This document shows positions 25,411-35,355 of a stretch of 62,183 nucleotides of DNA, piece by piece. The stretch covers positions 1-62,183 of the forward strand of contig JAUYEG010000139.1 of assembly GCA_030691505.1 (NCBI GenBank), in the 5' to 3' direction. The position numbers were made by a program, and so were the translations under genes. The notes under the pieces were generated by a model. The model did not search any database, was not told the DNA's origin, and worked only from the letters and a program-made list of their open reading frames with translations. The stretch's first letter is position 1. Each line of letters opens with the position of its first letter. Origin of the DNA: Bacillota bacterium. GTDB taxonomy: Bacteria > Bacillota > Sulfobacillia > JAUYEG01.

Positions 25411-27489
25411 TTGACATCCGTTACCCGGCAGAGGCGCACCAGGTTCTGGGCGATAGCCGCCGTCCTTGTCGTTGTTTTTCTTTTCGCAGGGTTATACTTC
25501 CGCACCGTGGTGCGCCGCACCTCGTCAGACGGAACCGCTTGGGCCACCGGGCAAGCCAACGTCGGCGACATTGAGGTTACCATCAGCGGATCCGGCGCGC
25601 TGGCCCCTGGCCGTGTCGAAGAGCTCCGCGCCATCACGGCTGGAACGGTGCGCCGGTTGCACGTCAAAGACGGGGACCTGGTCGTCAAGGACCAGATCCT
25701 CGCCGAGCTTGACAACGAAGCAGTGATCCTGGCTCTGGAGCAGGCCCAACTGACCTACGAGACCGAGAGCGAGCGGCTGGCGGACATGCGCGCCGGGCGA
25801 TCAAGCAGCGTTTCGGACGCAGCCCTGCGGGCCGCCGAGCTCAAGGTTGAAACCGCGCGCCTCAACCTCGCGGCCCGCGAAAAGGCTGCCCTGGACCTGA
25901 CGGTTCGGTCGGAAACCACCGCGATGGTAAGCCGCATTGAGGTCACCGCCAGCGATGACGTCGCCGCCGGAGGGCATCTGCTGACCCTGCTCGAGGGACC
26001 GCACGGCCGTGTGCGCGTGCAGGTTCCCGAGGACCGCATCGGGGAAGTCCGGACCGGGACCGGCGGCAGCGTCTTCCTGGCGCCGCTGCCGCAGACGCAC
26101 ATGGTCAAGATCAGCCTCGACGAAGGCTCGGTCTACGGGCTCCGGGTCGGGGATCGGGTCCACGGCACCGTCACCGGGCAGTGGCTGCCGGGGCTCAGCG
26201 CCACGTCTGATGGAAACGTCACGCGCATCGAGAAGGTCGGCAACCTCTTCCAGGTTACGTGCCGGCTGCCCGGCCTCCCGGCCCAGGTGCTGTCGGGCGC
26301 GCGCGTGACGGTCGAGATTTACCCCACGGGCAGGCTGGATGGGGTCACCGTTATCTACAACGGCGGCTATGTGTATTTGGCAACCGACGAGTACGTGCTG
26401 CAGCAGCAGCACGCCGCGGGCGGCGGCCACACGGCCAGCGTCATCAGTATTGCGAGCCAGGGGACCAAGGATGCGGCGGGCAGCGTCGTCTTCGAGGTGA
26501 CTCTGCAGCTGAGGGACTTCCCTCAGGCAGCCCGGGCCGGTATGTCGGCTCACGCCGCTCTCACCCCGCCGGGCAGGGAGCCGGTGTACGCCCTCACGTC
26601 GCTTGAGACGGTTAGCCGCAAGATCGTCACCGCCGTCGGGGGAAAGGTATCCGGCGTGGCCGTCCGCGAGGGGGACCTCGTCGGGCCGGGCCAGGTGCTC
26701 CTGACCCTGACCAACGACACCGTACTGCACCAGCTCGAGATGGCCCGGAATGACCTCGCCGTGCAGGAAAACAGCCTGCGCGACCTTGCCAGTCCGCAAT
26801 ACACCGAACGCGAGGTGCAATCCCAGGACATCCGTTTCCGCCAGGCCGAGATCACCCTCAGGGCGCGTTCCGACGATGCCGCGGCGCTGACGCTCAAGGC
26901 GCCCCAAGCGGGCAAGGTCACGGCGTGGAACGCCAACGCCCAGATCGGCCGCAGCGTCGCCGTGGGGTTTCTGTTCTGCCGCGTCGCCAACTACGAGGGC
27001 ATGGAGCTGACCATCCAGGTCGACGAGCTTGAGGTAGACCAACTGCGGTCGGGCATGCCGGCCACGGTCAAGGTTGACGCCCTTCCCGGGCAGACCTTCC
27101 AGGCCCAAATCAAGAGCGTGTCCCAGGAGGGCGTATACCAGACGGGCGTGTCCCGGTTCGCAGTCGTCCTCAGCGTCGAGCCTTCGCCCCGCCTTCGCTC
27201 CCAAATGACCTCCACCGCCAGCATCGCCGTGGCCGCGAAGCAGGGAGCGCTGTTGGTGCCGGCGGAAGCGGTCACTTTCTACGGAGACGGCAAGGGCGAG
27301 GTCAATGTCGTTCAGGCCGACGGCTCCGCGGCCGTCCGCGAGGTTGAAATAGGTTTGTTCAACTCGGCTCAGGTTGAGATTCTCTCCGGCCTCGAGGCGG
27401 GCGCCCGGGTCGTCACAGGGGTTATCAGGTCGACGGGCGGGATGTTCCCCGGGCTCAGCGTGCCGCGCTCTGGCGTGCTGCCGCGCTAG
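25411..27489 (+). CDS. MacA/HlyD-like periplasmic adaptor with duplicated lipoyl-hairpin units
   Basis: About 692 residues, nearly twice a normal membrane-fusion adaptor. An N-terminal TM helix (about 12-31) is followed by a first biotinyl/lipoyl half-motif (GTVRRLHVKDGDLVVKDQIL) with a helical hairpin. After a beta region comes a second lipoyl unit (GKVSGVAVREGDLVGPGQVL), a second coiled hairpin, a beta-barrel (VDELEVDQLRSGMPATVKVD) and a C-terminal MP-like domain. It sits directly upstream of an ABC ATPase and a MacB-like permease and would couple export across the envelope. TTG 25411 is chosen because GGGGGGGG lies about 9 nt upstream; GTG 25378 is the alternative. Confidence 0.83.
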   Translation: MTSVTRQRRTRFWAIAAVLVVVFLFAGLYFRTVVRRTSSDGTAWATGQANVGDIEVTISGSGALAPGRVEELRAITAGTVRRLHVKDGDLVVKDQILAELDNEAVILALEQAQLTYETESERLADMRAGRSSSVSDAALRAAELKVETARLNLAAREKAALDLTVRSETTAMVSRIEVTASDDVAAGGHLLTLLEGPHGRVRVQVPEDRIGEVRTGTGGSVFLAPLPQTHMVKISLDEGSVYGLRVGDRVHGTVTGQWLPGLSATSDGNVTRIEKVGNLFQVTCRLPGLPAQVLSGARVTVEIYPTGRLDGVTVIYNGGYVYLATDEYVLQQQHAAGGGHTASVISIASQGTKDAAGSVVFEVTLQLRDFPQAARAGMSAHAALTPPGREPVYALTSLETVSRKIVTAVGGKVSGVAVREGDLVGPGQVLLTLTNDTVLHQLEMARNDLAVQENSLRDLASPQYTEREVQSQDIRFRQAEITLRARSDDAAALTLKAPQAGKVTAWNANAQIGRSVAVGFLFCRVANYEGMELTIQVDELEVDQLRSGMPATVKVDALPGQTFQAQIKSVSQEGVYQTGVSRFAVVLSVEPSPRLRSQMTSTASIAVAAKQGALLVPAEAVTFYGDGKGEVNVVQADGSAAVREVEIGLFNSAQVEILSGLEAGARVVTGVIRSTGGMFPGLSVPRSGVLPR

Positions 27490-27499
27490 GTGCGCACCC

Positions 27500-28305
<806 letters not shown>

Positions 28306-28309
<4 letters not shown>

Positions 28310-29472
28310 GCCTCATTGAGGCAATGCGGGTTGCCGCCGCCGCGGTCATTTCCAACAAGATGCGCACCTTTCTTACCACACTGGGTGTCGTCATCGGTGT
28401 CGCATCGGTCATCGCTCTGGTGTCGGTCAGCAACGGGGCGTCGGCGATGATCACGGGGCAGATCGAGGCGCTTGGCACCAACATGCTGGTGATCACGCCG
28501 GTCAACGCCCGGGTGACCCTCACCCTGGAGGACGCCCAGAGCCTGGACTCCAGGGTGCCTGCTCTTAGCGCTGTAGCGCCGGCGATGTCATTCCGGGGCA
28601 CGGCCAAATGGGGCATCAACTCATACGAAACCTCCATCGAGGGTGTCGCACCGTCCCATGTCGAGGTCCGCAACTACGAGGTCGTTGAAGGCCGGTTTAT
28701 CAGCGCCGCCGACGTGGACCAGATGCGGCGCATCGCGGTTATCGGTCACACTGTGCTCGGCGAGCTGTTCAAGGGCCGCCAGGCGCTCGGCCAGCAGTTG
28801 ACAATCAACGGCCAGCAGTTCACGGTCGTGGGCGTACTCGCCGAAAAGGGCCAGGCCATGGGCACCAACCCGGACGACGTCGTCTTCATCCCGGTCACAG
28901 CGGCGCAGCGCCTGGCCGGCACCACCCGGCTCACGGTGATCTACGCCCGGCTCAGCAGCGGCGACCTCGCCACCGAGACTGTTGCCCAGATCAGACGGAT
29001 CTTTGACCGCAAGTTTGGACGGGCGGACCAGGTCCGGGTGCAGAGCCAGGATGAACTGCTCGGCGCGGTGGATACCGCGACCCGCACCCTGAGCCTGATG
29101 CTCGGCGGCATCGCTGGCATCTCCCTGCTGGTGGGCGGCATCGGCATCATGAACATCATGCTCGTCTCGGTAACCGAACGCACTCGCGAGATCGGCCTGC
29201 GCAAGGCGGTCGGCGCCAGGCGCCGCGACATCTTGACCCAATTCCTGATCGAGGCCCTGTTTATCAGCATCGGCGGCGGGATCATCGGCATCTTCCTCGG
29301 CAGCTTGCTGGCCACCGTCATCGCGCGCTTCGGCGGGTGGTCCAGCGCCGTGTCCGCCGACTCGATAATGCTGTCCTTCTTCTTTGCCGGGGCTGTCGGG
29401 GTTGGTTTCGGCATGTACCCGGCAATGAAGGCCTCAAGGCTCGACCCGATCGCATCGCTGCGGTACGAGTAG
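28306..29472 (+). CDS. MacB-like ABC transporter permease (FtsX-type)
   Basis: A 388-residue permease with one N-terminal TM helix (about 21-43), a large extracytoplasmic MacB periplasmic-core domain, and three C-terminal TM helices containing the FtsX-like pattern (ERTREIGLRKAVGARRRDIL, then MYPAMKASRLDPIASLRYE). It starts with TTG overlapping the ATPase stop. With the adaptor and ATPase it forms a tripartite-like exporter; the cargo may be a lipopeptide, antibiotic or signal peptide, which the sequence does not reveal. Confidence 0.92.
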
Positions 29473-29473
29473 G

Positions 29474-30358
29474 CTACCGATCTCCGCCGGAGGCCAGCGG
29501 CACGAGCTCCAGCTGCCCCCACAGCCCGAGTCGCTGGCCCACCACCGCTGCTCCCCCAAGCGCGCCACCGGTCTCCGCCAACCATGCCAGGGCAGGTTCG
29601 ATGTCTTCGGCCCGGGCGATCCGGTTGCCCAGCTCGGTTGCGAGCGCGTCGGCCAGGGCGCCTCCGGCGGCCACGACCGTCGCGGCATCGGCCTTTCCCC
29701 GCGAAAACGAGGGACCCACCGTCCCGGACGATGTACACACGCTGATCCCGTCCGGAGCCGCAGGCAGGCGCAGGGCGGCCTTGCCGCTGAGCGGCGAGCC
29801 GCCGGCCAGCAGCAACATCGTCAGCGGGGCAGGGGAGAAGGCGAAGACATCGCCTCCGTTCTCGACTATGACGGTCTCGCTGCCGTACCTATCCCGCAGA
29901 AACCGTGCTGCGTCCTCCGCTATCGCCCCTGCCACGGCGGCCATGGGGCCTACCCCCGCGCGCAGCCCCGCCTCGAGCATGGCCCGCACCACAGGTGCGC
30001 CGGCGGCCGCAACAGCGTCCGGGGCGTTCGGGACGTCAGGGTCCACCGGCAGCGGATCATGCGAGGTCAGAAACGATGGGTGCTTGCGAGCGAATGCCAG
30101 GATCGCGGCCCGCACCTCGCGCACCCGCCTCTGGCACGCGCTGGCGGCCCCGGGGGCGTCCACCGGCGGGCGGCACGCCACCCACAGGTCCGTTTCGCCC
30201 TCGCGGACCACAAACGCCGTCTGCGCCGCCGTCCCTTCGGCCGCCGCGCCGTGCGCCCCCGCCGGCCAGTCCCCCAGCCAGCGGTACCGCCGCGGCTCGC
30301 CCCTGCCCTGCCCGGCATCGCTCCGGCCGGGCCGGGGCGGGGGCACAGACCGATGCAT
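29474..30358 (-). CDS. UPF0280 / COG2122 (ApbE-like) protein of the homocysteine operon
   Basis: A 294-residue protein of the UPF0280 family, distantly related to ApbE. It has the family segment GETDLWVACRPP, SFLTSHDPLPVD, GVGPMAAVAGAIAE and VENGGDVFA. Genetic work in methanogens implicates COG2122 proteins, with COG1900 and a NIL-ferredoxin, in making homocysteine from aspartate semialdehyde and sulfide; this operon has exactly those three. The ATG shares one base with the stop of the ferredoxin gene. Its stop lies one base from the convergent permease stop. The flavin-trafficking chemistry of ApbE has not been shown for this family. Confidence 0.85.
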   Translation of the reverse strand: MHRSVPPPRPGRSDAGQGRGEPRRYRWLGDWPAGAHGAAAEGTAAQTAFVVREGETDLWVACRPPVDAPGAASACQRRVREVRAAILAFARKHPSFLTSHDPLPVDPDVPNAPDAVAAAGAPVVRAMLEAGLRAGVGPMAAVAGAIAEDAARFLRDRYGSETVIVENGGDVFAFSPAPLTMLLLAGGSPLSGKAALRLPAAPDGISVCTSSGTVGPSFSRGKADAATVVAAGGALADALATELGNRIARAEDIEPALAWLAETGGALGGAAVVGQRLGLWGQLELVPLASGGDR

Positions 30359-30771
30359 TAGAACGCGACCTTGATGGCGCCCGCCGGGCAGGCCTCGACG
30401 CAGACCTTGCACAGTACGCAACGGGTGTCGTCAAACAGTAGCTTATAGCTTGTTGGATCAAGAGCCAGCGCGCCTGCGAAGCACGGCCCGATGCACGCCC
30501 CGCAGTCAAGGCAGGCATCCTGGTCGATGGTAATCCGCCCCGAGATCGTCTGGATGCGGACGCCTTCGCGGGCGACGAACTCGAGGCCGCCCTGAAGGTC
30601 GCCCTGCCCGTCGCGGTCGTCCAGTTCGAAGAGCAGCGTTCCGGCCTCGCCGGGACGGATTTCGGCCCGGAGGATGTTGACGACCAGGCCAAAATCGCGA
30701 ACCAGATGATACGTCACCGGTTTCTCCACCAGGGCCGCGGGGAAGTTGAGCACCACGCGCGTGCGTGCCAT
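30358..30771 (-). CDS. NIL-domain 2[4Fe-4S] ferredoxin of the homocysteine operon
   Basis: A 137-residue protein. Residues 1-75 form a NIL (ACT-like) domain (VTYHLVRDFGLVVNILRAEI). The C-terminal part has two cluster motifs, CLDCGACIGPC and CVLCKVCVEAC, each followed by a Pro/Ala-Gly-Ala end typical of clostridial ferredoxins. In the anaerobic homocysteine pathway the NIL-ferredoxin partners the COG1900 protein, probably supplying electrons or sulfur to the thiol-forming step. It is adjacent to both other genes of the set with overlapping or abutting ends. Confidence 0.93.
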   Translation of the reverse strand: MARTRVVLNFPAALVEKPVTYHLVRDFGLVVNILRAEIRPGEAGTLLFELDDRDGQGDLQGGLEFVAREGVRIQTISGRITIDQDACLDCGACIGPCFAGALALDPTSYKLLFDDTRCVLCKVCVEACPAGAIKVAF

Positions 30772-31962
30772 CTAGATCGCACCCCCTGGAGCCGCCGCCG
30801 CGGCCAAGCCGGGCACATCTCCGGTGCCGGTGGCCGCTCCGCGCAGCGGGCGGACCGGCCGCGTGAGACTAAAGCCGCCGGCCGCAATCATGTCCTTTAG
30901 CTCGGCAGCAATCCTGCGCGCCATCCTGTAGCTCGAAACCGGCGAGGTGCGGACCTCGGTCCCGTCGATGTCCACGCTGCCCGAGCGCAGCTCGGCGTAG
31001 CTGACCCGGCGCAGGGCCGGCCGGTTGCGGCTGGGCACCCCGTAGTCAAGGATGGCGGTGTAGAGCTCCGTCTCCGGCCGCGCCGCGGCCGCCGCGACAT
31101 CCTCGTCGAGCACCGGGATCGCCACGCCGATGGCGACGTACAGGGTCACCCCGTAGCGGTGAAATGTCGCGGCCCGCAGGTAGCCGGGTTTCATCGTCTT
31201 GAGGTCGCCGATCAGGGCCAGGGTGCCCGCACCGCCGACCGGAACGCCGCCCGCCGACCGTTCCTGCTCCGGGTTATGCTGCGTGCCCTCCCACGCCACG
31301 TAGCCCTCGCCGCCGCCAAGGTAGACCCGCGTGCCGATGCCGATCGTGCGGTAGGTGGGGTCTTTGAGCATCGGGCTGAGCTGGCCCGATGTGGAGTAGC
31401 TGACGTTGCCGAGGCGCGGGAGCAGTGTGCCCATGTAGGTGTACAGCACGCTGTCCGTGGTGTTGGCGGCGGCGCCGTAGTTTTGATAGCAATTGCGCGG
31501 ATTAAAGAGGGTGGCATCGCGAAGCCCCGCCAGCGTGACCTCGGTCTCGTGCGAGCGGCGCGGGTAGCAGTCGGTTCCCGGCGATGTGGCCCGAAGCCTG
31601 ATCGTCCTGCCCTCAACCAGGTCCTGCAGGACGTGCGCGCCGCCGTAGCGCTGCCCCTGCGTTTCCGATTCCTCCGTCGCCCCGATGTAGCAGTCCACCG
31701 CGGCGATACCTGCGTATGCCGGCACGTCGTTGAGCCAGACCCGCGTCATCCTGATCGGAGGTTCCGTGTGCCCGAAATTGAGAAACGCACCGGATGAGCA
31801 CATCGGTCCAAATGTGGCCGTCGTAACGACGTCCACCTTCTTGGCGGCGGCGGCCGCCCCGTCGCGCATGCCCATGGCGACCATTTCCTCCGCGGTCACC
31901 ACGACAACTTTACCGCTCTTGATCTTGTCGTTGATCTCTTCGTACGTGCGATGCACGGCCAA
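30772..31962 (-). CDS. COG1900/DUF39 homocysteine biosynthesis protein
   Basis: A 396-residue protein of the DUF39 (HcyS) family. Recognisable segments are TYEEINDKIKSGKVVVVTAEEM at the N-terminus, FGPMCSSGAFLNFGHTEPPI (with the conserved Cys), and a C-terminal region ending in RMARRIAAELK. Some relatives carry fused CBS or ferredoxin domains; here the ferredoxin is a separate downstream gene. It likely catalyses sulfide incorporation into an aspartate-semialdehyde-derived intermediate to give homocysteine in anaerobes. TTG 31962 is chosen because GGAGG lies 9 nt upstream, rather than any start further out. Confidence 0.9.
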   Translation of the reverse strand: MAVHRTYEEINDKIKSGKVVVVTAEEMVAMGMRDGAAAAAKKVDVVTTATFGPMCSSGAFLNFGHTEPPIRMTRVWLNDVPAYAGIAAVDCYIGATEESETQGQRYGGAHVLQDLVEGRTIRLRATSPGTDCYPRRSHETEVTLAGLRDATLFNPRNCYQNYGAAANTTDSVLYTYMGTLLPRLGNVSYSTSGQLSPMLKDPTYRTIGIGTRVYLGGGEGYVAWEGTQHNPEQERSAGGVPVGGAGTLALIGDLKTMKPGYLRAATFHRYGVTLYVAIGVAIPVLDEDVAAAAARPETELYTAILDYGVPSRNRPALRRVSYAELRSGSVDIDGTEVRTSPVSSYRMARRIAAELKDMIAAGGFSLTRPVRPLRGAATGTGDVPGLAAAAAPGGAI

Positions 31963-32059
31963 CCGCTCTCCCCTCCTCAAGCTGGTGTTGCCCATAAATC
32001 TACAAGGGCGGGGAGGGGCGGTCAAGGGAAACGCCGGAAAGAACGCCGGGCGGCGGCGG

Positions 32060-33145
32060 CTAGAGCCTGTCGGCCATCATTTCGAGGCAACGTTCCTTGG
32101 CCGGCAGCTGGCGCCCGGCGCGGCAGACCTCCAGAGCCAGCGGGGACGGACAACCCCGCTCACGGGATACGGTCCAGTCCACGCGGGCTTTGGATGCCTC
32201 GACGACCAGCCGCCAGTGTTTCTCCGGAAACCAGAGCAGCCCCAGGAGCACATCGCGCTCCTCGGGGCCCACCGGCCGTACTGAGTTGTAGGCGCCGAGG
32301 AGCGCCAGAACCGCATCGGGTTCCCAGTCGAGGTGAAAAGCGACGCGGCGCAACAGCTTCCAAAGATCCACACACGGCAGGTCAATCCGCAGCGAGTTGA
32401 GGTCGATCATTTCGACCCTGCCATTGGCGCCGACCAGGAAGTTGTGGGCAGCGGGGTCGCCGTGGCACACGGGGGCGTGGCCACCCTCCGCCTGGCACAG
32501 CCGCCGGTAGGCCGGCGAGCTTAGCGCCAGCAAGGAGCGCCGCGTATGCGCCGCCAGGGTGGGAGCCAGCTGCGATAGGTGGCTGGCGAAAGTGCGGTCG
32601 CCGCCCGGGTCCGTCCTGGCGGCGGCAAGCAGCTCGGCGCACCTGCTCGCCACTTTGGCGGGCCACTTGCCAAGGTTGGATTGCCACCTTGAGCCGGCAG
32701 GGGATATAAACGCCGCTACCGCAAGGTGAAAACGCGCCAGCACCGCCGCGGCCGCCGTCACTTCATCGAGACGGTCGTAGCTGAGCTCACGGCCCTCGAC
32801 CCAGGGTGTGAGGGTCCACGCCACCCCCCTGCGCCAAACCGCTATCGACCCTGAGGTCGTCCGCAGGAGCGGCTGGACCCGGTCAAAGCCCCTTTTCCGT
32901 ACGTGCTCCTGAACGTCGTGCATGAATTCCAGCCTGCTCTGGGATTTCCGGACCGGCTTGAGGCAGTAGGTCTCTTCGTCCGTCTCCACTCGCATGACCG
33001 AACCGCGAGGCACGCACGCGCGCGCGGTCACCTGCCACGATGCCAGGATCTGATTGACTGCCGATTGACCACAAGTGCCGGGGTTGCGAGCCAACGGAAC
33101 CACCCTTGCCCTTTTCTTTCGCCAGGCGCCGGGGCAGGCCCTCAA
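32060..33145 (-). CDS. CotS-family spore-coat-associated kinase-like protein
   Basis: About 361 residues of the aminoglycoside-phosphotransferase/protein-kinase-like fold in the CotS/YutH branch. It has the catalytic-loop motif VCHGDPAAHNFLV, followed by the metal-binding MIDLNSLRIDLPCVDL, and an N-terminal lobe with ETYCLKPVRKS supplying the ATP lysine. CotS-type proteins are associated with spore coats, so this is a hint of sporulation. The start is uncertain: TTG 33145 has no good ribosome site, and GTG or TTG codons near 33103-33094 preceded by AAGGG-type sequence are alternatives. Confidence 0.78.
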   Translation of the reverse strand: MRACPGAWRKKRARVVPLARNPGTCGQSAVNQILASWQVTARACVPRGSVMRVETDEETYCLKPVRKSQSRLEFMHDVQEHVRKRGFDRVQPLLRTTSGSIAVWRRGVAWTLTPWVEGRELSYDRLDEVTAAAAVLARFHLAVAAFISPAGSRWQSNLGKWPAKVASRCAELLAAARTDPGGDRTFASHLSQLAPTLAAHTRRSLLALSSPAYRRLCQAEGGHAPVCHGDPAAHNFLVGANGRVEMIDLNSLRIDLPCVDLWKLLRRVAFHLDWEPDAVLALLGAYNSVRPVGPEERDVLLGLLWFPEKHWRLVVEASKARVDWTVSRERGCPSPLALEVCRAGRQLPAKERCLEMMADRL

Positions 33146-33365
33146 GCAGCCTGTTATCTCGGACCGCAGCTATATGCGCTGCAGTATCCTATGGGTGGCG
33201 GACCGGAAGCGGAAGCTCCAAGCGCGGAAAGTGGGGTCGACCGGAGCAGGGGCAATAGGAACGAGCAAGGCGGCTCCCTAGTGTGTCGCAGCCCCCAGGC
33301 TCTTGAGGGCGCCCGTCAGCAGGCTCATCCTGGGCGGCCCGGCGATCCCGGTCCCAGTCCGAGGG

Positions 33366-33761
33366 CTATGGCCCAAACAGCTCCCCATCAGGGCCGCCCT
33401 GTCCGTGTGCCGCGAGAATGCCGCGGATGATGAGGATGAGCGCCTGCTTGCTGCTGCGGTCGAGACGAGGCAGGGCACGGCTGATCATCGCGTCCTCCGG
33501 GTCTGCGACGAACTCCTGCAGTGTTCCAGGCATCGTCCCCTCGAGCAGGGCGCGGTCGCGCTCGCCAAGCAGTGAAGGCAACGGTACGTCAAGCGCCTTG
33601 GCCGTCATGGCCAGGGCCCTTACGCTGGGGGTGGCGCGTCCCATCTCGATCTGCGAGAGGTAGCCTTGCGATAGCCCCGCGCGGCGGGCTAGCTCGGATA
33701 CTGTTAGCCCCGTGCTGACACGAAGTCGTTTGATCTTATCTCCGGCGTGAGTCATGCTCAC
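33366..33761 (-). CDS. XRE-family transcriptional regulator
   Basis: A 131-residue regulator with a Cro/C1-type HTH in the first 65 residues (IKRLRVSTGLTVSELARRAGLSQGYLSQIEMGRATPSVRAL) and a short C-terminal helical region of unknown role. The GTG start has GGGGGG 7 nt upstream. It diverges from the aminotransferase operon, and the 160-bp gap holds a promoter and two palindromes, so it is the likely local repressor or activator of that operon and perhaps of itself. Confidence 0.9.
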   Translation of the reverse strand: MSMTHAGDKIKRLRVSTGLTVSELARRAGLSQGYLSQIEMGRATPSVRALAMTAKALDVPLPSLLGERDRALLEGTMPGTLQEFVADPEDAMISRALPRLDRSSKQALILIIRGILAAHGQGGPDGELFGP

Positions 33762-33805
33762 GATCGGTCCCCCCTGACTGGCAAACGAATGATGCTCACC
33801 ACAAT

Positions 33806-33824
33806 TCTAGCACTATCTCTAGAG
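33806..33824. promoter_or_regulatory. Palindrome in the regulator/aminotransferase gap (candidate operator 1)
   Basis: TCTAG-N8-CTAGA lies at 33806-33823 and includes the 8-bp perfect palindrome CTCTAGAG at 33817-33824. It lies upstream of the -35 box of the aminotransferase promoter and about 45-60 bp upstream of the regulator start. Confidence 0.4.
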
Positions 33825-33849
33825 TCACGCGAATATCTGCTGCGACTCC

Positions 33850-33879
33850 TTGCAGGATTTTGGGCGACCAGAGTAAATA
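33850..33879 (+). promoter_or_regulatory. Predicted promoter of the aminotransferase operon
   Basis: TTGCAG and TAAATA are separated by 18 bp in an AT-rich stretch, 45 bp upstream of the proposed TTG start. Both boxes match the sigma-A consensus at four positions. Confidence 0.5.
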
Positions 33880-33880
33880 T

Positions 33881-33900
33881 GATGCAGGGAAAACTGCATC
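33881..33900. promoter_or_regulatory. Perfect 7-bp inverted repeat over the predicted transcription start (candidate operator 2)
   Basis: GATGCAG-GGAAAA-CTGCATC begins one base after the -10 box, so it covers the predicted start site. That is a typical repressor position and size for a dimeric XRE protein. Confidence 0.55.
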
Positions 33901-33923
33901 AACTCTCTTTGGGGGTGGCTCGG

Positions 33924-35297
33924 TTGCCCAGTGAGTCCGGCCGCAAGTCCGGTGATCATGTCTTCCACCGCGACGTCAGGAAACACATGCCCTTGATTGT
34001 CAGGGCCGAGGGGATCTACCTATACGACGATACCGGCAAGCGTTACATCGACGGTTGCTCAGGCTCCCAGGTTGTAAACATCGGGCACGGTGTGGAAGAG
34101 ATTGTCCGGGCGATCGAGGCGCAGGCGCGGACGGTTGCCTTCACCCATGGCTCCCGCTTCACCACCCGGCCCCTCATACGCCTGGCGGAAATGGTCTCCG
34201 AGCTGTCGCCCCCGGGATTGGAGCGCGTCTACTTCGTGTCAGGCGGCTCCGAGGCCGTCGAGGCCACAATCAAGTTCACACGGACCTACTTCATTGAGCG
34301 GGACGGTCCGGGAACCAACAAGCACAACCTCATCGCGCGCTGGCACGGCTTTCACGGCAACACCCTCGGCGCCCTGTCGGCCACCGGGCACATGCCGCGG
34401 CGGCGCAAGTACGCTCCGATGCTCGTGGCTTTCCCGCATGTACCTGCCTGCTACTGCTACCGGTGCCACTATGGCAAGACACATCCTTCCTGCGGCGTGG
34501 CGTGCGCCGAGGCCCTCGAGGAGATGATTCTCGCGCAGGGGGCGGACACGGTCGCCGCTTTCATCGCTGAGCCCCTGGTCGGCGCCGCTTCCGGCGCGGT
34601 CCCGCCGGTCGACGAGTACTGGCCCCGTGTGCGCGAGATCTGCTCCAAGTACGACGTCTTGCTCATCGCCGACGAAGTCATGACCGGTTTCGGCCGCACA
34701 GGGGCGGATTTCGCAGTCAACCACTGGGGGGTCGTGCCTGACATCATCGCGTGCGCCAAGGGCATGAGCGCCGGCTACTCGCCCCTGGGGGCAATGGTGG
34801 TGCGCGAGGAGCTCTACGACGTGCTGAGGCGGGGCTCGGGGCGGTTTACGCACGGTCACACCTACGGCGGCAACCCGCTGTCGGCGGCGACCGGGGTGGC
34901 CGTGCTCGAGTACTATCGCCGCCACCGGCTATGCGACAACTCCCGGTTGATGGGTGAACTAATGTTCAAGCTTGCGGCGCCCCTGGCGGACAGCCCGATC
35001 GTGGGCGATATCCGCGGCCGCGGCCTGTTCATGGGCGTGGAGCTTGTTGAGGAAAAGGCGACGCGCCGGCCGTTCCCGGCCGAGCTGGCGATCGGCGAGA
35101 AGCTCACCCAGAAGTGCATGGCCCACGGCCTTGTGGTCTACCCGGGCAGCGGGCACGCCGACGGCAAGGCGGGGGATCACGTGCTCATCGGCCCGCCGCT
35201 TACCGTAACGGCGGACGAGGTCGCGGAGCTGGTCCGGTGCCTGGCCGCGGGCCTGGCTGACCTTGAGGTGGAGCTGGGCGTCCGCGCCGCCAACTGA
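33924..35297 (+). CDS. Class III (omega/beta-amino acid type) PLP aminotransferase
   Basis: A 457-residue class III aminotransferase. It has YIDGCSGSQVVNIGHG near the N-terminus, VSGGSEAVEATIKFTR, WHGFHGN, the PLP-contacting LLIADEVMTGFGRTG and the Schiff-base lysine in ACAKGMSAGYSPLGAM. A Cys-rich insert (CYCYRCHYGKTHPSCGVAC) carries five cysteines and may bind metal; similar inserts occur in some clostridial relatives. Likely substrates are omega-amino acids, beta-alanine-type compounds or diamines. TTG 33924 is chosen because GGGGGTGG lies 6 nt upstream and the N-terminus then matches the family length. First gene of a four-gene catabolic operon. Confidence 0.88.
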   Translation: MPSESGRKSGDHVFHRDVRKHMPLIVRAEGIYLYDDTGKRYIDGCSGSQVVNIGHGVEEIVRAIEAQARTVAFTHGSRFTTRPLIRLAEMVSELSPPGLERVYFVSGGSEAVEATIKFTRTYFIERDGPGTNKHNLIARWHGFHGNTLGALSATGHMPRRRKYAPMLVAFPHVPACYCYRCHYGKTHPSCGVACAEALEEMILAQGADTVAAFIAEPLVGAASGAVPPVDEYWPRVREICSKYDVLLIADEVMTGFGRTGADFAVNHWGVVPDIIACAKGMSAGYSPLGAMVVREELYDVLRRGSGRFTHGHTYGGNPLSAATGVAVLEYYRRHRLCDNSRLMGELMFKLAAPLADSPIVGDIRGRGLFMGVELVEEKATRRPFPAELAIGEKLTQKCMAHGLVVYPGSGHADGKAGDHVLIGPPLTVTADEVAELVRCLAAGLADLEVELGVRAAN

Positions 35298-35355
35298 CCC
35301 GGCGCCTCTTGCTTTCGCGAGCCGGTGTTTTTGACATGGCCAAGGGGGGATTCCG

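Noticed and set aside
33119-33182. A possible third CCTG-N12-CAGG array downstream of the XRE gene
   Set aside because: Two partial cores (ending in CAGG at 33138 and GCAG at 33169) are 31 bp apart, but neither has both ends intact and no further units follow. Treated as chance.
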